In this document: piece by piece, positions 23,870-31,474 of the stretch
Layout: the number at the start of each line of letters is the position of its first letter
Numbering within the stretch: position 1 is the stretch's first letter
Source: Collinsella sp. AF20-14LB
Lineage (GTDB): Bacteria; Actinomycetota; Coriobacteriia; Coriobacteriales; Coriobacteriaceae
DNA length: 43,324 bases
Direction of reading: 5' to 3'
Assembly: GCF_003459505.1 (NCBI RefSeq)
Contig: NZ_QRWD01000013.1
Location: forward strand, 24,331 to 67,654
The notes under the pieces: generated by a model
Databases searched by the model: none
Told to the model about the DNA's origin: nothing
The model's input: the letters and a program-made list of their open reading frames with translations, nothing else
Translations under genes and position numbers: made by a program

Positions 23870-24385
23870 TCAACCGATTGCCGCGCCGCCGCATTCGGCC
23901 AAGGCAAGAATCGGCATCATTTGACGAGGTGTCTTTGCTGCAAGATCGGCATGTTCGAGCAGTTTTCGATCGTTGGTCACCAAGTAATCGACCTGGGCGC
24001 GTTTGCATGCGGCGAGTACCAAGTTGTCCTCGTAATCGCGATGGAGCGCTAAGTATTTGTCGGCCAGCCAAAGGTCCGACGCATCTGCACCCACGGCCGT
24101 GGCGTTTTCGGTCATGTTCCGAACAAACGCCAGCGCCGCATCGCCAATCGCGCGGGCAGAAGCCTCGCCGAGCGCTCCCCCGCTGGCAAGAACGCTGCGC
24201 TTCAGTTCGTGCTGTACAACATACAGTACGTCCTTGGCGATATGCACCGGAAAGAACAGCAATGCCCCCGCCTCCGTCGCCTGCCCAATAAACGCACGCG
24301 CGGCAAGCGACTCGGCATGGTCGACGCAAAACGAATCAACCCATACGTTGGCATCCACCATTATTTTGAGGGGAGCCCCGCTCAC
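23870..24385 (-). CDS. PIN-domain toxin (VapC-like RNase)
   Basis: The 171-aa protein is a PIN-fold ribonuclease. The first acidic residue is in IMVDANVWVDSF (D11), middle acidic residues are in the helical part, and the C-terminal motif YEDNLVLAACKRAQVDYLVTND carries the last conserved Asp. Start GTG 24385 overlaps the antitoxin stop (GTGA) and has AAGGGG 8 nt upstream; ATG 24361 is a shorter alternative. PIN toxins of such pairs cut tRNA or mRNA when the antitoxin is degraded. The length is slightly above typical VapC. Confidence 0.85.
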   Translation of the reverse strand: MSGAPLKIMVDANVWVDSFCVDHAESLAARAFIGQATEAGALLFFPVHIAKDVLYVVQHELKRSVLASGGALGEASARAIGDAALAFVRNMTENATAVGADASDLWLADKYLALHRDYEDNLVLAACKRAQVDYLVTNDRKLLEHADLAAKTPRQMMPILALAECGGAAIG

Positions 24386-24735
24386 AGGATCATCCCCTTT
24401 TGGCGATAGCGCTCGTCCATGGCTTCGGAATAGATTGTGTCCCAATCGCGATTGTCGGATACGGGCGACGTAGCGATGCCCAGGTCCGCGTAAAGCTGAT
24501 CCGCCGCCGCCCATGATGCGGCGAACGGAGTATCGTGCGCGACGGTCTGCCGCCGGTCGTCGACGGCCGCAAGCACTTCCTCGCACTGCCCGCCACCCTG
24601 CGCGACCTTGGCCACCACCTTTTTGATGAGCTCGGGCAGTGACCCGCCCGAAAGCCGCAACGCTTCCTCCGCATGGTCCTTGACCTGGCGATCCACGCGA
24701 ACGTTCACCTGCGCCATGCCGCTAACAGCACCCAT
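24382..24735 (-). CDS. RelB/DinJ-like antitoxin
   Basis: The 117-aa protein begins MGAVSGMAQVNVRVDRQVKDHAEEAL, a ribbon-helix-helix-type N-terminus for DNA binding and dimerisation. The C-terminal half (DWDTIYSEAMDERYRQKGMI) probably wraps the toxin. ATG 24735 has AAGGGAG 10 nt upstream; an internal ATG (MAQVN) is possible. It is the first gene of the pair and should repress its own promoter through the GCTAGC operator upstream. Confidence 0.82.
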   Translation of the reverse strand: MGAVSGMAQVNVRVDRQVKDHAEEALRLSGGSLPELIKKVVAKVAQGGGQCEEVLAAVDDRRQTVAHDTPFAASWAAADQLYADLGIATSPVSDNRDWDTIYSEAMDERYRQKGMIL

Positions 24736-24755
24736 GTCGATCTCGCTCCCTTCAA

Positions 24756-24804
24756 TTGCTAGCCTTGCTAGCAACACTATATAGAGAAGCTAGCAAATGT
24801 TCAA
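24756..24804 (-). promoter_or_regulatory. Toxin-antitoxin promoter and operator
   Basis: On the - strand TTGAAC (24804-24799), a 17-nt spacer and TATAGT (24781-24776) form a good sigma-70 type promoter. A perfect inverted repeat, TTGCTAGC-AAG-GCTAGCAA, spans 24756-24774 directly downstream. A third half-site lies in the spacer (24789-24796). The layout fits autorepression by the RHH-type antitoxin. Confidence 0.78.
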
Positions 24805-24808
24805 ACGC

Positions 24809-24854
24809 AAAAGGCCTGCGCCCGGACGACACCGATGCCGTCTGGGCGCAGGCC
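24809..24854 (-). terminator. Terminator of the P-type ATPase operon
   Basis: A 16-bp stem (24813-24828 with 24839-24854, one G-U pair) is followed on the - strand by TTTT. Confidence 0.82.
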
Positions 24855-24878
24855 AGATAACGTGGGCAAACACGTCTG

Positions 24879-26954
24879 CTAACGCAGGTACGCTTTTGAG
24901 TTGCCCAAGCTATAGGCGATTGTCGAGCCGTTGTGCAGCAGTGACGACGTCTGCGGAGTGATCATGCCGGTAATACCCAATGCCAACAGCGCCGAGTTGG
25001 TGAGCATCACCTTGGAATACGAACTCGTCAGACGGTCGATGAGACCCTGGCTCATGCGGCGCAGGCGCACGATCGCGGCCAGATCCGTATCGGTCAGGAT
25101 GATATCGGCGACTTCCTTGGCGATGTCGCTTCCGCCACCCATGGCCAGGCCCACGTCGGCCAAACCGAGCGCCGGCGAATCGTTGACGCCGTCGCCCACC
25201 ATGGCAACATGGCGCCCCTCGCTCTTAATGCGTTCCACATAGGCGTACTTGTCCTCGGGCAGCAGTTCAGCCTTAAACTCGTCGACACCCGCCTCGCGCG
25301 CAATGCGCTCGGCCGTGCGCTCGGAATCGCCCGTGAGCATAACGACATGCTTGACGCCCAGCGCATGCAGGTCGGCGATGGCCTCACGGACCCCAGGCTT
25401 GAGCGGATCTTCGATGCCGAGCACGCCGACGACCTTTCCATCGACCGCCAGATACAGCGGCGACAGGCCCTGCATCTGGGACTCAATGCGCTCCTTGATG
25501 TCGGATTCGAGCTGTGCGCCCTCGTCCTCAAATACAAAGTGCGCGGAACCGATGATGGCGCGACGTCCTTCAATGGACGAAGCGATGCCGTGCGCCACGA
25601 TGTACTCGACAGCGGCATGGCGCTCGCGGTGCTCGAGCTCGCGCTCGCATGCCGCATTGACCACGGCGCGCGCCACCGGATGCGGGAAATGCTCCTCCAG
25701 GCAAGCGGAAAGGCGCAGGACCTCATCCTCGCTCCAGCCATCGGTGGTGAGTACGCAGGCAAGACGCGGCTGCGCCTCGGTGAGCGTGCCGGTCTTATCA
25801 AAGACAATGGTGTCGGCCTTGGCAAACGACTCAAAGTACTTCGCGCCCTTGACCATGACGCCCATCTTGGCAGCATCGCTCATAGCGGTCATGACGGCAA
25901 CGGAACCCGTGAGCTTGAGTGCGCACGAGTAGTCGACCATCAGTGCCGCCGAGGTCTTGATGAGGCTGCGGGTAGTAAGCGCAACTAGGCCCGCGAGCAG
26001 GAAGTTCCACGGGACGATCTTGTTGGCAAGGTCCTCCATATGCGACTGGCCCTCGGACTTGAGCGAGTCGGCCGTCTGCACGAGCGAGACGATTGAGCGC
26101 AGTTTGGTTTGCGCCGTATTGGCGCGCACGCGCACCAAGATGCCGCCGTCTTCCACGACGGTACCGGCGAACACGTCGTCGCCCACGCTGCGCTCGACGG
26201 CCAGCGGCTCGCCGGTCAGGGTCGCCTGGTTGACCATAGCGCTCCCCTGCTCGACAACACCGTCGATGCAGATGGACATGCCGGTGCGCACGGCGACCAG
26301 ATCGCCGGGCTCAAGCTCGGTCGCGGCAACGCTTACCTCGGTGTCGCCGACAACCTTTTGCGCCTTGTCGGGCACATCGAGCAGCGAGTTGATGAGCTCG
26401 TTTTCACTCATGGCGCGGGTGTAGTCCTCGAGCAGCTCGCCCACGTTGAGCAGGAACATCGTCTGGCCCGCGGTGTCGACATCACGCTTGACGAACGAAA
26501 TGCCGATGGCCGAAGCGTCGAGCACGGGAACGGTCAGGCGCGGCTGCGCGAGCTCATGAAGGGCAGCGCGCAAAAATGCCATGTAACCGGCCACGACAAA
26601 CACCGCACGCAGAGGCGTCGGCAAGAACCAGCGGCGCGCGTAGTGGGCGCCGATAAGTGTGGCAAGATCCATGACGAGCTTGTGCTTGCGTGGCTCGAGC
26701 TGCATCACGTAACCCGTCTTTGCGTCGGCAATGGCCTGGGCATCGAGCGCACCGACGGCGGCCAGCACGGCATCGCGGCGCGACTCGTCGTATTCGAGTG
26801 CCATCTGGCCAATACGGCCATAAACGCGTACCTTGTGCACGCCGTCGATATCGCCGCTGAGCTTAAGAAGTGCGTCGAGATCGCTCTCTGGCACAGGACC
26901 CGCCAATTGAAGACGGGTCCTGCCGGGGATCTCGCTGATAATCGAGAATCTCAT
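24879..26954 (-). CDS. P1B-type metal-transporting ATPase with atypical TM motif
   Basis: The 691-aa membrane pump has TLTGEP (245-250, actuator), DKTGTLTE (phosphorylated D386), an HP motif in FPHPVARA (425-426), MLTGD (539-543) and GDGVND (587-592). The N-terminal ~85 residues look like a degenerate HMA-like domain without CxxC. In the membrane segment before D386, the usual CPC/CPH/SPC motif is replaced by DYSCALKL (341-348), so the transported metal cannot be read from standard motifs. It starts 18 nt after the DUF6110-like gene, with which it is co-transcribed. Confidence 0.9.
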   Translation of the reverse strand: MRFSIISEIPGRTRLQLAGPVPESDLDALLKLSGDIDGVHKVRVYGRIGQMALEYDESRRDAVLAAVGALDAQAIADAKTGYVMQLEPRKHKLVMDLATLIGAHYARRWFLPTPLRAVFVVAGYMAFLRAALHELAQPRLTVPVLDASAIGISFVKRDVDTAGQTMFLLNVGELLEDYTRAMSENELINSLLDVPDKAQKVVGDTEVSVAATELEPGDLVAVRTGMSICIDGVVEQGSAMVNQATLTGEPLAVERSVGDDVFAGTVVEDGGILVRVRANTAQTKLRSIVSLVQTADSLKSEGQSHMEDLANKIVPWNFLLAGLVALTTRSLIKTSAALMVDYSCALKLTGSVAVMTAMSDAAKMGVMVKGAKYFESFAKADTIVFDKTGTLTEAQPRLACVLTTDGWSEDEVLRLSACLEEHFPHPVARAVVNAACERELEHRERHAAVEYIVAHGIASSIEGRRAIIGSAHFVFEDEGAQLESDIKERIESQMQGLSPLYLAVDGKVVGVLGIEDPLKPGVREAIADLHALGVKHVVMLTGDSERTAERIAREAGVDEFKAELLPEDKYAYVERIKSEGRHVAMVGDGVNDSPALGLADVGLAMGGGSDIAKEVADIILTDTDLAAIVRLRRMSQGLIDRLTSSYSKVMLTNSALLALGITGMITPQTSSLLHNGSTIAYSLGNSKAYLR

Positions 26955-26972
26955 AGTTTGTGCCTGGGAGCG

Positions 26973-27218
26973 TTACTCGGCTGCCTCGTCAGCAGCGGCC
27001 TCGCTCTGGGTGATGTAGGCAGCCTCGGCAACCATGTCGTCGACATTAGCCTTGGCCTGCTCGACCATGTCCTGGTAGCAGTTCTTGACGCGCATGCCGC
27101 ACGCAATGCCCTGCACGCAGGCATTCTTGACCGGAGCGCTGGTAAGCAGCTTGATGCCGGCCGTACCAAGCAGAAAACCGCCACCGACAAGCAGGGTGTT
27201 AAACGTCGACTTCTTCAT
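26973..27218 (-). CDS. DUF6110-like small membrane protein
   Basis: The 81-aa protein starts at ATG 27218 behind GGGAGAAG; a longer reading upstream has no ribosome site. It begins MKKSTFNTLLVGGGFLLGTAGIKLL, a single membrane segment. A Cys-containing helix follows (NACVQGIACGMRVKNCYQDM), then an acidic tail. This resembles DUF6110 proteins encoded beside P-type ATPases with the same TM motif. It may be an accessory subunit or metal chaperone; the role is unknown. Confidence 0.75.
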   Translation of the reverse strand: MKKSTFNTLLVGGGFLLGTAGIKLLTSAPVKNACVQGIACGMRVKNCYQDMVEQAKANVDDMVAEAAYITQSEAAADEAAE

Positions 27219-27302
27219 GTTGCTTCTCCCTTTTGCCGCACTGGACGCGGCACGGTGCCTCAGCACCCGAGTAAACAAGTTTGCTCGAGCACACTTTTGG
27301 AA

Positions 27303-27334
27303 AATAGTTTAGTTTATCTAACTATTAAGTTCAA
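27303..27334 (-). promoter_or_regulatory. Promoter with metalloregulator-like operator
   Basis: On the - strand TTGAAC (27334-27329), a 17-nt spacer and TAAACT (27311-27306) form a promoter. It is covered by an imperfect palindrome, AATAGTT...AACTATT (27303-27326), whose core ttagtttatctaa resembles DtxR/MntR-family boxes. Repression by Fe or Mn is an inference. Confidence 0.62.
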
Positions 27335-27402
27335 CAAAGGTTAACTTTTTGGAAATCTTGGTGCGCAATGTGACCAAGGGACCGTCCCTGCACCATATCC
27401 AC

Positions 27403-27432
27403 AAAAAATGAGAGCGCCAACGGCGCCCTCAT
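27403..27432 (-). terminator. Terminator of the gat operon
   Basis: An 11-bp stem, ATGAGGGCGCC with GGCGCTCTCAT (one G-U), is followed by six T on the - strand. Confidence 0.82.
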
Positions 27433-27482
27433 TCACCAAATTCAATCCAGCCCCACCTGACCCGAACGGCCGAGTCGTTGCA

Positions 27483-27623
27483 GAACCCGGGAGCCCCGGC
27501 AGGGCGGGTGCTTGCTCAAAATGAGTTCCGCACGCAAAGAAGGCCACTTAATGTGGCCTTCGTCTTGCGCAGGACTGTTTGAAATTTTGAGGAAGCACCC
27601 GCCCTGCCGGGGCTCCCGGGTTC
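27483..27623. repeat. 141-nt nearly perfect palindrome downstream of gatB
   Basis: The arms 27483-27522 and 27584-27623 are 40 nt each with one mismatch (beginning gaacccgggagccccggcag). Inside is a further hairpin, GAAGGCCAC/GTGGCCTTC. The right arm ends 5 nt before the gatB stop codon. It is far longer than a normal terminator and looks like a mobile palindromic element. Confidence 0.85.
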
Positions 27624-27627
27624 CCGT

Positions 27628-29304
27628 TTACGAGAGCGACGTTCTCAGCAACTCGTTGAAGAGCTTCGGGTTGCCCTTGCCGCGGCTTGCCTTCATGCAC
27701 TGGCCCACCAAAAAGCCGATGACCTTCTGGTTGCCGTCACGATACTGCTGCGCCTGATCGGCACAGTTTGCCAGCACCTCGTCCACGATCGGCTGCAACG
27801 CACCGGCATCGCTCACCTGACGCATACCACGCTCGTCGACGATCTTGTTGGGATCGTCGCCTGTCTGGGCCATGGCCTCAAAGACCTCGTGCGCTTGGTT
27901 GGAGCTGATGGCATCGGTCGCCAGCAGCTTAGCCAGCGCTGCCACCTGAGCCGGCGCGATGCCGGACTCGGCCAGCGAGACGCCCGCACCCTTAAGGTAG
28001 GCGATCATCTCGTTGACCAGCAAGTTTGCGACCGTCTGAGCCTCCTTGCCAGCCATTCCGGCAGCGGCGGCCTCAAAGAACTCGGCAAACTCGGGGTCGC
28101 CGGCGATCTGCTCGGCGTCGGCCGTCTTAATGCCAAAGTCGGCCTCAAAACGGACGCGCTTGGCATCGGGCAGCTCGGGGATCTCGCCACGGCAGCGGTC
28201 GATGAACTCGTCATCCAGATCGAACGGCGCCAGGTCGGGATCGGGGAACAGACGATAGTCGTCGGCCGTCTCCTTCACACGCATGACCACGGTGCGCTTG
28301 CGGCTGGGCTCCCAGTGGCGGGTCTCCTGATAGATGATGCCGCCCTCCTCGAGCACCTCGGCCTGACGGCAAATCTCGTAGGCAAGGCCGTCGTGCAGGC
28401 TCTTAAACGAGTTGAGGTTCTTGAGCTCGGTCTTGGTGCCCAGCTTGGTCTCGCCCCGGCGGCGCAGCGACACGTTGCCGTCGCAGCGCATGGAACCCTT
28501 CTCCATGGAGCAATCGGAAATGCCCAGCGTCACAAAGATGCGACGGAGCTTCTCCATAAACAGGCGCGCTTCCTCGGGCGTACGCAAGTCGGGCTCAGTC
28601 ACGAGCTCAATCAAAGGCGTGCCGCAGCGGTTGTAGTCGACGAGCGACTCGGCCGCGGCGGTAATGCGGCCCTCGGCACCGCCCACGTGGACCATCTTGG
28701 CGGCGTCCTCCTCCATGTGGATGCGCAGGATGCGGATGGGCACCGTGTAGGAACCGTCCTCGCGACGCTCGGGCATCTGCAAGTTGGACGCATCATAGCT
28801 GGCCAGGTGGCCGGCGCGCTGGTTGCCCTCGCGCATGGTCGACGTCATGGACGTGGACAGGCCCTCGGCGTTGGCCGAGGCGCTCGCCAGGCTCTGGGCC
28901 TCGGCCTCACCAAACGCGCAGTCGGGGCGCTCGGCGGCACCGCGACCGGTCACATCCAGATCCAGGTGACCGTACATGGCAAAGGCGACCGGACCCTGCG
29001 TGGTCTGGAAGTTCTTGGCCATATCGGGATAAAAGTAGTGCTTGCGGTAGAACATCGAGTGGCGCTGGATCTCGCAGTTGGTGGCGAGACCGGCCTTGAC
29101 GATGCTCTCGATGGCGCGCTTGTTGGGCACCGGCAGGGCGCCGGGCAGGCCCAGGCACACCGGGCACACGTTGGCGTTGGGCTCGTCATCATGGCTGAGC
29201 TTGCAGTTGCAGAACATCTTGGTATCGAGTGCGGTGAGCTCGGTATGGATCTCCAGGCCGATCACGGCCTCCCAATCCTGCAGGACCTCGGAAAGCTCCT
29301 TCAT
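27628..29304 (-). CDS. gatB: Asp/Glu-tRNA(Asn/Gln) amidotransferase subunit B
   Basis: The 558-aa subunit binds and phosphorylates mischarged Glu-tRNA(Gln) or Asp-tRNA(Asn). The N-terminus has EAVIGLEIHTEL, then the zinc-binding cysteines (MFCNCKL ... CPVCLGLPG). The middle carries RCDGNVSLR and the C-terminal ~150 residues form the GatB/YqeY helical domain (LLVNEMIAYLKGAGV, GFLVGQCMKASRGKGNP). Length and motifs are complete. ATG 29304 overlaps the gatA stop (TAATG). Confidence 0.96.
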   Translation of the reverse strand: MKELSEVLQDWEAVIGLEIHTELTALDTKMFCNCKLSHDDEPNANVCPVCLGLPGALPVPNKRAIESIVKAGLATNCEIQRHSMFYRKHYFYPDMAKNFQTTQGPVAFAMYGHLDLDVTGRGAAERPDCAFGEAEAQSLASASANAEGLSTSMTSTMREGNQRAGHLASYDASNLQMPERREDGSYTVPIRILRIHMEEDAAKMVHVGGAEGRITAAAESLVDYNRCGTPLIELVTEPDLRTPEEARLFMEKLRRIFVTLGISDCSMEKGSMRCDGNVSLRRRGETKLGTKTELKNLNSFKSLHDGLAYEICRQAEVLEEGGIIYQETRHWEPSRKRTVVMRVKETADDYRLFPDPDLAPFDLDDEFIDRCRGEIPELPDAKRVRFEADFGIKTADAEQIAGDPEFAEFFEAAAAGMAGKEAQTVANLLVNEMIAYLKGAGVSLAESGIAPAQVAALAKLLATDAISSNQAHEVFEAMAQTGDDPNKIVDERGMRQVSDAGALQPIVDEVLANCADQAQQYRDGNQKVIGFLVGQCMKASRGKGNPKLFNELLRTSLS

Positions 29305-30818
29305 TACAGCTCGCCTCCCTTCCCGGCAAAATCGGGCGCGACGGAAAGCGCGGGCGCACCCGTGGCGGCATCGGCAAAGCCGCGCTCCAGGGCGCGGGCA
29401 AACGTGAGCAGCTGACGGTCCTTAAAGGCCGGACCCACCAGCTGGGCAGAAACGGGCAGTTGAGTGTCCTCGCCCAGGCCCAGCGGCACCGAGATGCCAC
29501 CGTTGCCGCAGATGTTGAGCGAAATGGTGTACAGGTCCGAAAGGTACATCTGCGTGGGGTCGCTGATCTCGCCAAACTTAAAGGCCGTGCGCGGCGAGGC
29601 GGGCATGAGGATGGTGTCCACCTTGGCATACGCGGCGTCATAGTCCTGCATGATGAGCGTGCGGGCCTTTTGCGCGGCGTAGTAGTACTTGTCGTACACG
29701 CCCGAGCTCAGCAGGTAGGCGCCGAGCATCTGACGGCGCTTGGCCTCGGCGCCAAAGCCGTGGGCGCGCGAAAGCGAGCTCTGGTCGGACAGGTTGGCAC
29801 AGCCCTCCTCCTGGTAGCCGTAGCGAATGCCGTCGAAGCGAGCCAGGTTGGAGAACGCCTCGGCCGGGCCGATGACGTAGTAGGCGGCGATGGCGGCGTC
29901 CAGGTGCGGCAGGTCGACCTCGACCAGCTCGGCGCCCTGGTTCTGCAGCTCCTGGGCGGCGCGCTGAACAGCGGCCTTGACCTCAGGCGTCAGACCCTCG
30001 GCCTCCATAAACGCGGGGATGATACCCACGCGCTTGCCCTCGATGCTGTCGTTGAGATGCTCGGTAAAGTCGACGGCGCAATCCTGGCTGGTACAGTCGT
30101 ACGGATCGTGGCCCGCGCCGGTAAGCGCGTTCATGGCCAGCGCGACATCCTCGACCGTGCGGCCAAAGGGGCCCACCTGGTCGAGCGACGAGCCAAAGGC
30201 CACCACGCCGTAGCGGCTCACGGCGCCATACGTGGGCTTAAAGCCCACCACGCCGCACAGCGACGCCGGCTGGCGAATGGAGCCGCCGGTGTCCGAGCCC
30301 AGTGAGAGCGCGATCTCGCCCGCAGCGACGGCAGCAGCGGAACCGCCCGAGGAGCCGCCGGGCACGCGCTCGGTATCCCAGGGGTTGTTGGTGCGGTGGA
30401 ACGCCGAGGACTCGGTGGAGCTGCCAAAGGCAAACTCGTCCATATTGGCCTTGCCCATGGGCAGGCAGCCGGCGTCGAGCATGCGCTGGACGCAAGTGGC
30501 GGTGTAGACGCTCTGGTAGTTCTCGAGCATGCGGGAAGCGCAGGTGGTGCGCGTACCCACGAGGTTCATGTTGTCCTTGATGGCCAGCGGCACGCCCGCG
30601 AGCGGGGGCAGAGCCTCGCCAGCGGCGCGGCGGGCGTCGATTTTGGCAGCGGCCTCAAGCGCGAGCTCGGGCGCTACCTGCAGAAATGCCTGGACTCCGC
30701 CCTCGCGCGCCTCGATGGCCTCGAGCGAGGCCTGCGCGACCTCGGTGGCAGAGAAATCGCCGGCGGCAACGTGCTCGGCCAGCTGCGCGGCCGTGAATCG
30801 ATCGAGATTGAGCTTCAT
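29304..30818 (-). CDS. gatA: Asp/Glu-tRNA(Asn/Gln) amidotransferase subunit A
   Basis: The 504-aa amidase releases ammonia from glutamine for the transamidation. The Ser-cisSer-Lys triad regions are visible: LAIKDNMNL (Lys), GGSSGGSAAAVAAG (cis-Ser) and GSDTGGSIRQPAS (nucleophile Ser). The length is normal for GatA. It starts at an ATG overlapping the gatC stop and ends overlapping the gatB start, so the three subunits are made in ratio. Confidence 0.97.
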   Translation of the reverse strand: MKLNLDRFTAAQLAEHVAAGDFSATEVAQASLEAIEAREGGVQAFLQVAPELALEAAAKIDARRAAGEALPPLAGVPLAIKDNMNLVGTRTTCASRMLENYQSVYTATCVQRMLDAGCLPMGKANMDEFAFGSSTESSAFHRTNNPWDTERVPGGSSGGSAAAVAAGEIALSLGSDTGGSIRQPASLCGVVGFKPTYGAVSRYGVVAFGSSLDQVGPFGRTVEDVALAMNALTGAGHDPYDCTSQDCAVDFTEHLNDSIEGKRVGIIPAFMEAEGLTPEVKAAVQRAAQELQNQGAELVEVDLPHLDAAIAAYYVIGPAEAFSNLARFDGIRYGYQEEGCANLSDQSSLSRAHGFGAEAKRRQMLGAYLLSSGVYDKYYYAAQKARTLIMQDYDAAYAKVDTILMPASPRTAFKFGEISDPTQMYLSDLYTISLNICGNGGISVPLGLGEDTQLPVSAQLVGPAFKDRQLLTFARALERGFADAATGAPALSVAPDFAGKGGEL

Positions 30819-31129
30819 TACTCGCTCTCCCCCTCTCCCAAAATGGACGGCACGCGGAAGTAGCGGTCGCGCGCGCTGCCGGCGTTTTCGAGCGCGACGT
30901 CGAGCGGCAGATCGCGCTCGGGCTCGCGCAGGTCGTCACCCATCACGTTGGACAGGCTTCCGATGGGATGGAACGTGGGCTCCACGTCGGGCAAGTCATA
31001 TTGCAAGACGGGCTCGAGCATCTGGACGGCGTCGTTCATATAGGACGTCATCTGGGTGAGCTCGTCATCGGTCAGTGCGATCTTTGCGTACTCGCCGATG
31101 CCGCGCACGTCTTTCTCGCTGAGTGCCAT
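30818..31129 (-). CDS. gatC: Asp/Glu-tRNA(Asn/Gln) amidotransferase subunit C
   Basis: The 103-aa protein begins MALSEKDVRGIGEYAKIALTDDE and continues with VLQYDLPDVEPTFHP and a DVALENAGSARDRYFRVPSIL end, all typical of GatC, which clamps A and B together. The start is ATG 31129 with GGAAGGGAG upstream. First gene of the operon. Confidence 0.93.
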   Translation of the reverse strand: MALSEKDVRGIGEYAKIALTDDELTQMTSYMNDAVQMLEPVLQYDLPDVEPTFHPIGSLSNVMGDDLREPERDLPLDVALENAGSARDRYFRVPSILGEGESE

Positions 31130-31164
31130 AGGCGCTCCCTTCCGCATAACAGATAAACCGCTCT

Positions 31165-31170
31165 AGTATA
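31165..31170 (-). promoter_or_regulatory. Candidate -10 box of the gat operon
   Basis: TATACT on the - strand lies 36 nt before the gatC start. No good -35 box is seen at the usual distance. Confidence 0.4.
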
Positions 31171-31262
31171 CAAGGCAACGCCGCTTGGAGCAGGTGCTTT
31201 ACCCAAATGCAGCGAAAACGTAACGAGGACGGCGGCTGGCAGGCGGCGGGCTGGCGATTCTG

Positions 31263-31367
31263 CAGCGAAACCGCACCGTCCATAGCGAAAACCGTACTGC
31301 CCACAACGAAAAGCATCTCGCCCGAAACGAAAACCGTCCCGCCCACAACGAAGACCATCACAACATT
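31263..31367. repeat. 21-nt imperfect tandem repeats
   Basis: Five diverged units with a 21-nt period (31263, 31284, 31305, 31326, 31347) follow the pattern aacgaaaaccgtcccgccca. They run directly into the palindrome at 31354. The period would give a 7-residue repeat if translated, but no start with a ribosome site was found in any frame. Confidence 0.7.
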
Positions 31368-31414
31368 CGACGCTTATCGCCAAAATCGCGATTTTCATCG
31401 AATGTTGTGATGGT
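31354..31414. repeat. Intergenic palindrome family 2, copy A
   Basis: ACCATCACAACATTCGA (31354-31370) pairs perfectly with 31398-31414; the centre contains caaaatcgcgatttt. A second copy is at 41675-41739. Confidence 0.88.
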
Positions 31415-31426
31415 TTGGAAGCCCCG

Positions 31427-31461
31427 ACCACCACAAAGGTGCCTGTCCCCTTTGTGGTGGT
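31427..31461. repeat. Intergenic palindrome family 1, copy A
   Basis: ACCACCACAAAGG, a 9-nt loop (tgcctgtcc) and CCTTTGTGGTGGT lie 13 nt beyond the sortase stop. Three more copies occur at 40662, 41623 and 43195. Confidence 0.88.
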
Positions 31462-31474
31462 TCTGAAGAATGTC

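Noticed and set aside
31207..31410. Open frame across the 21-nt repeats on the + strand
   Set aside because: It has no ribosome site and runs through tandem repeats and a palindrome. All six frames are partly open here because the repeat has no stops.
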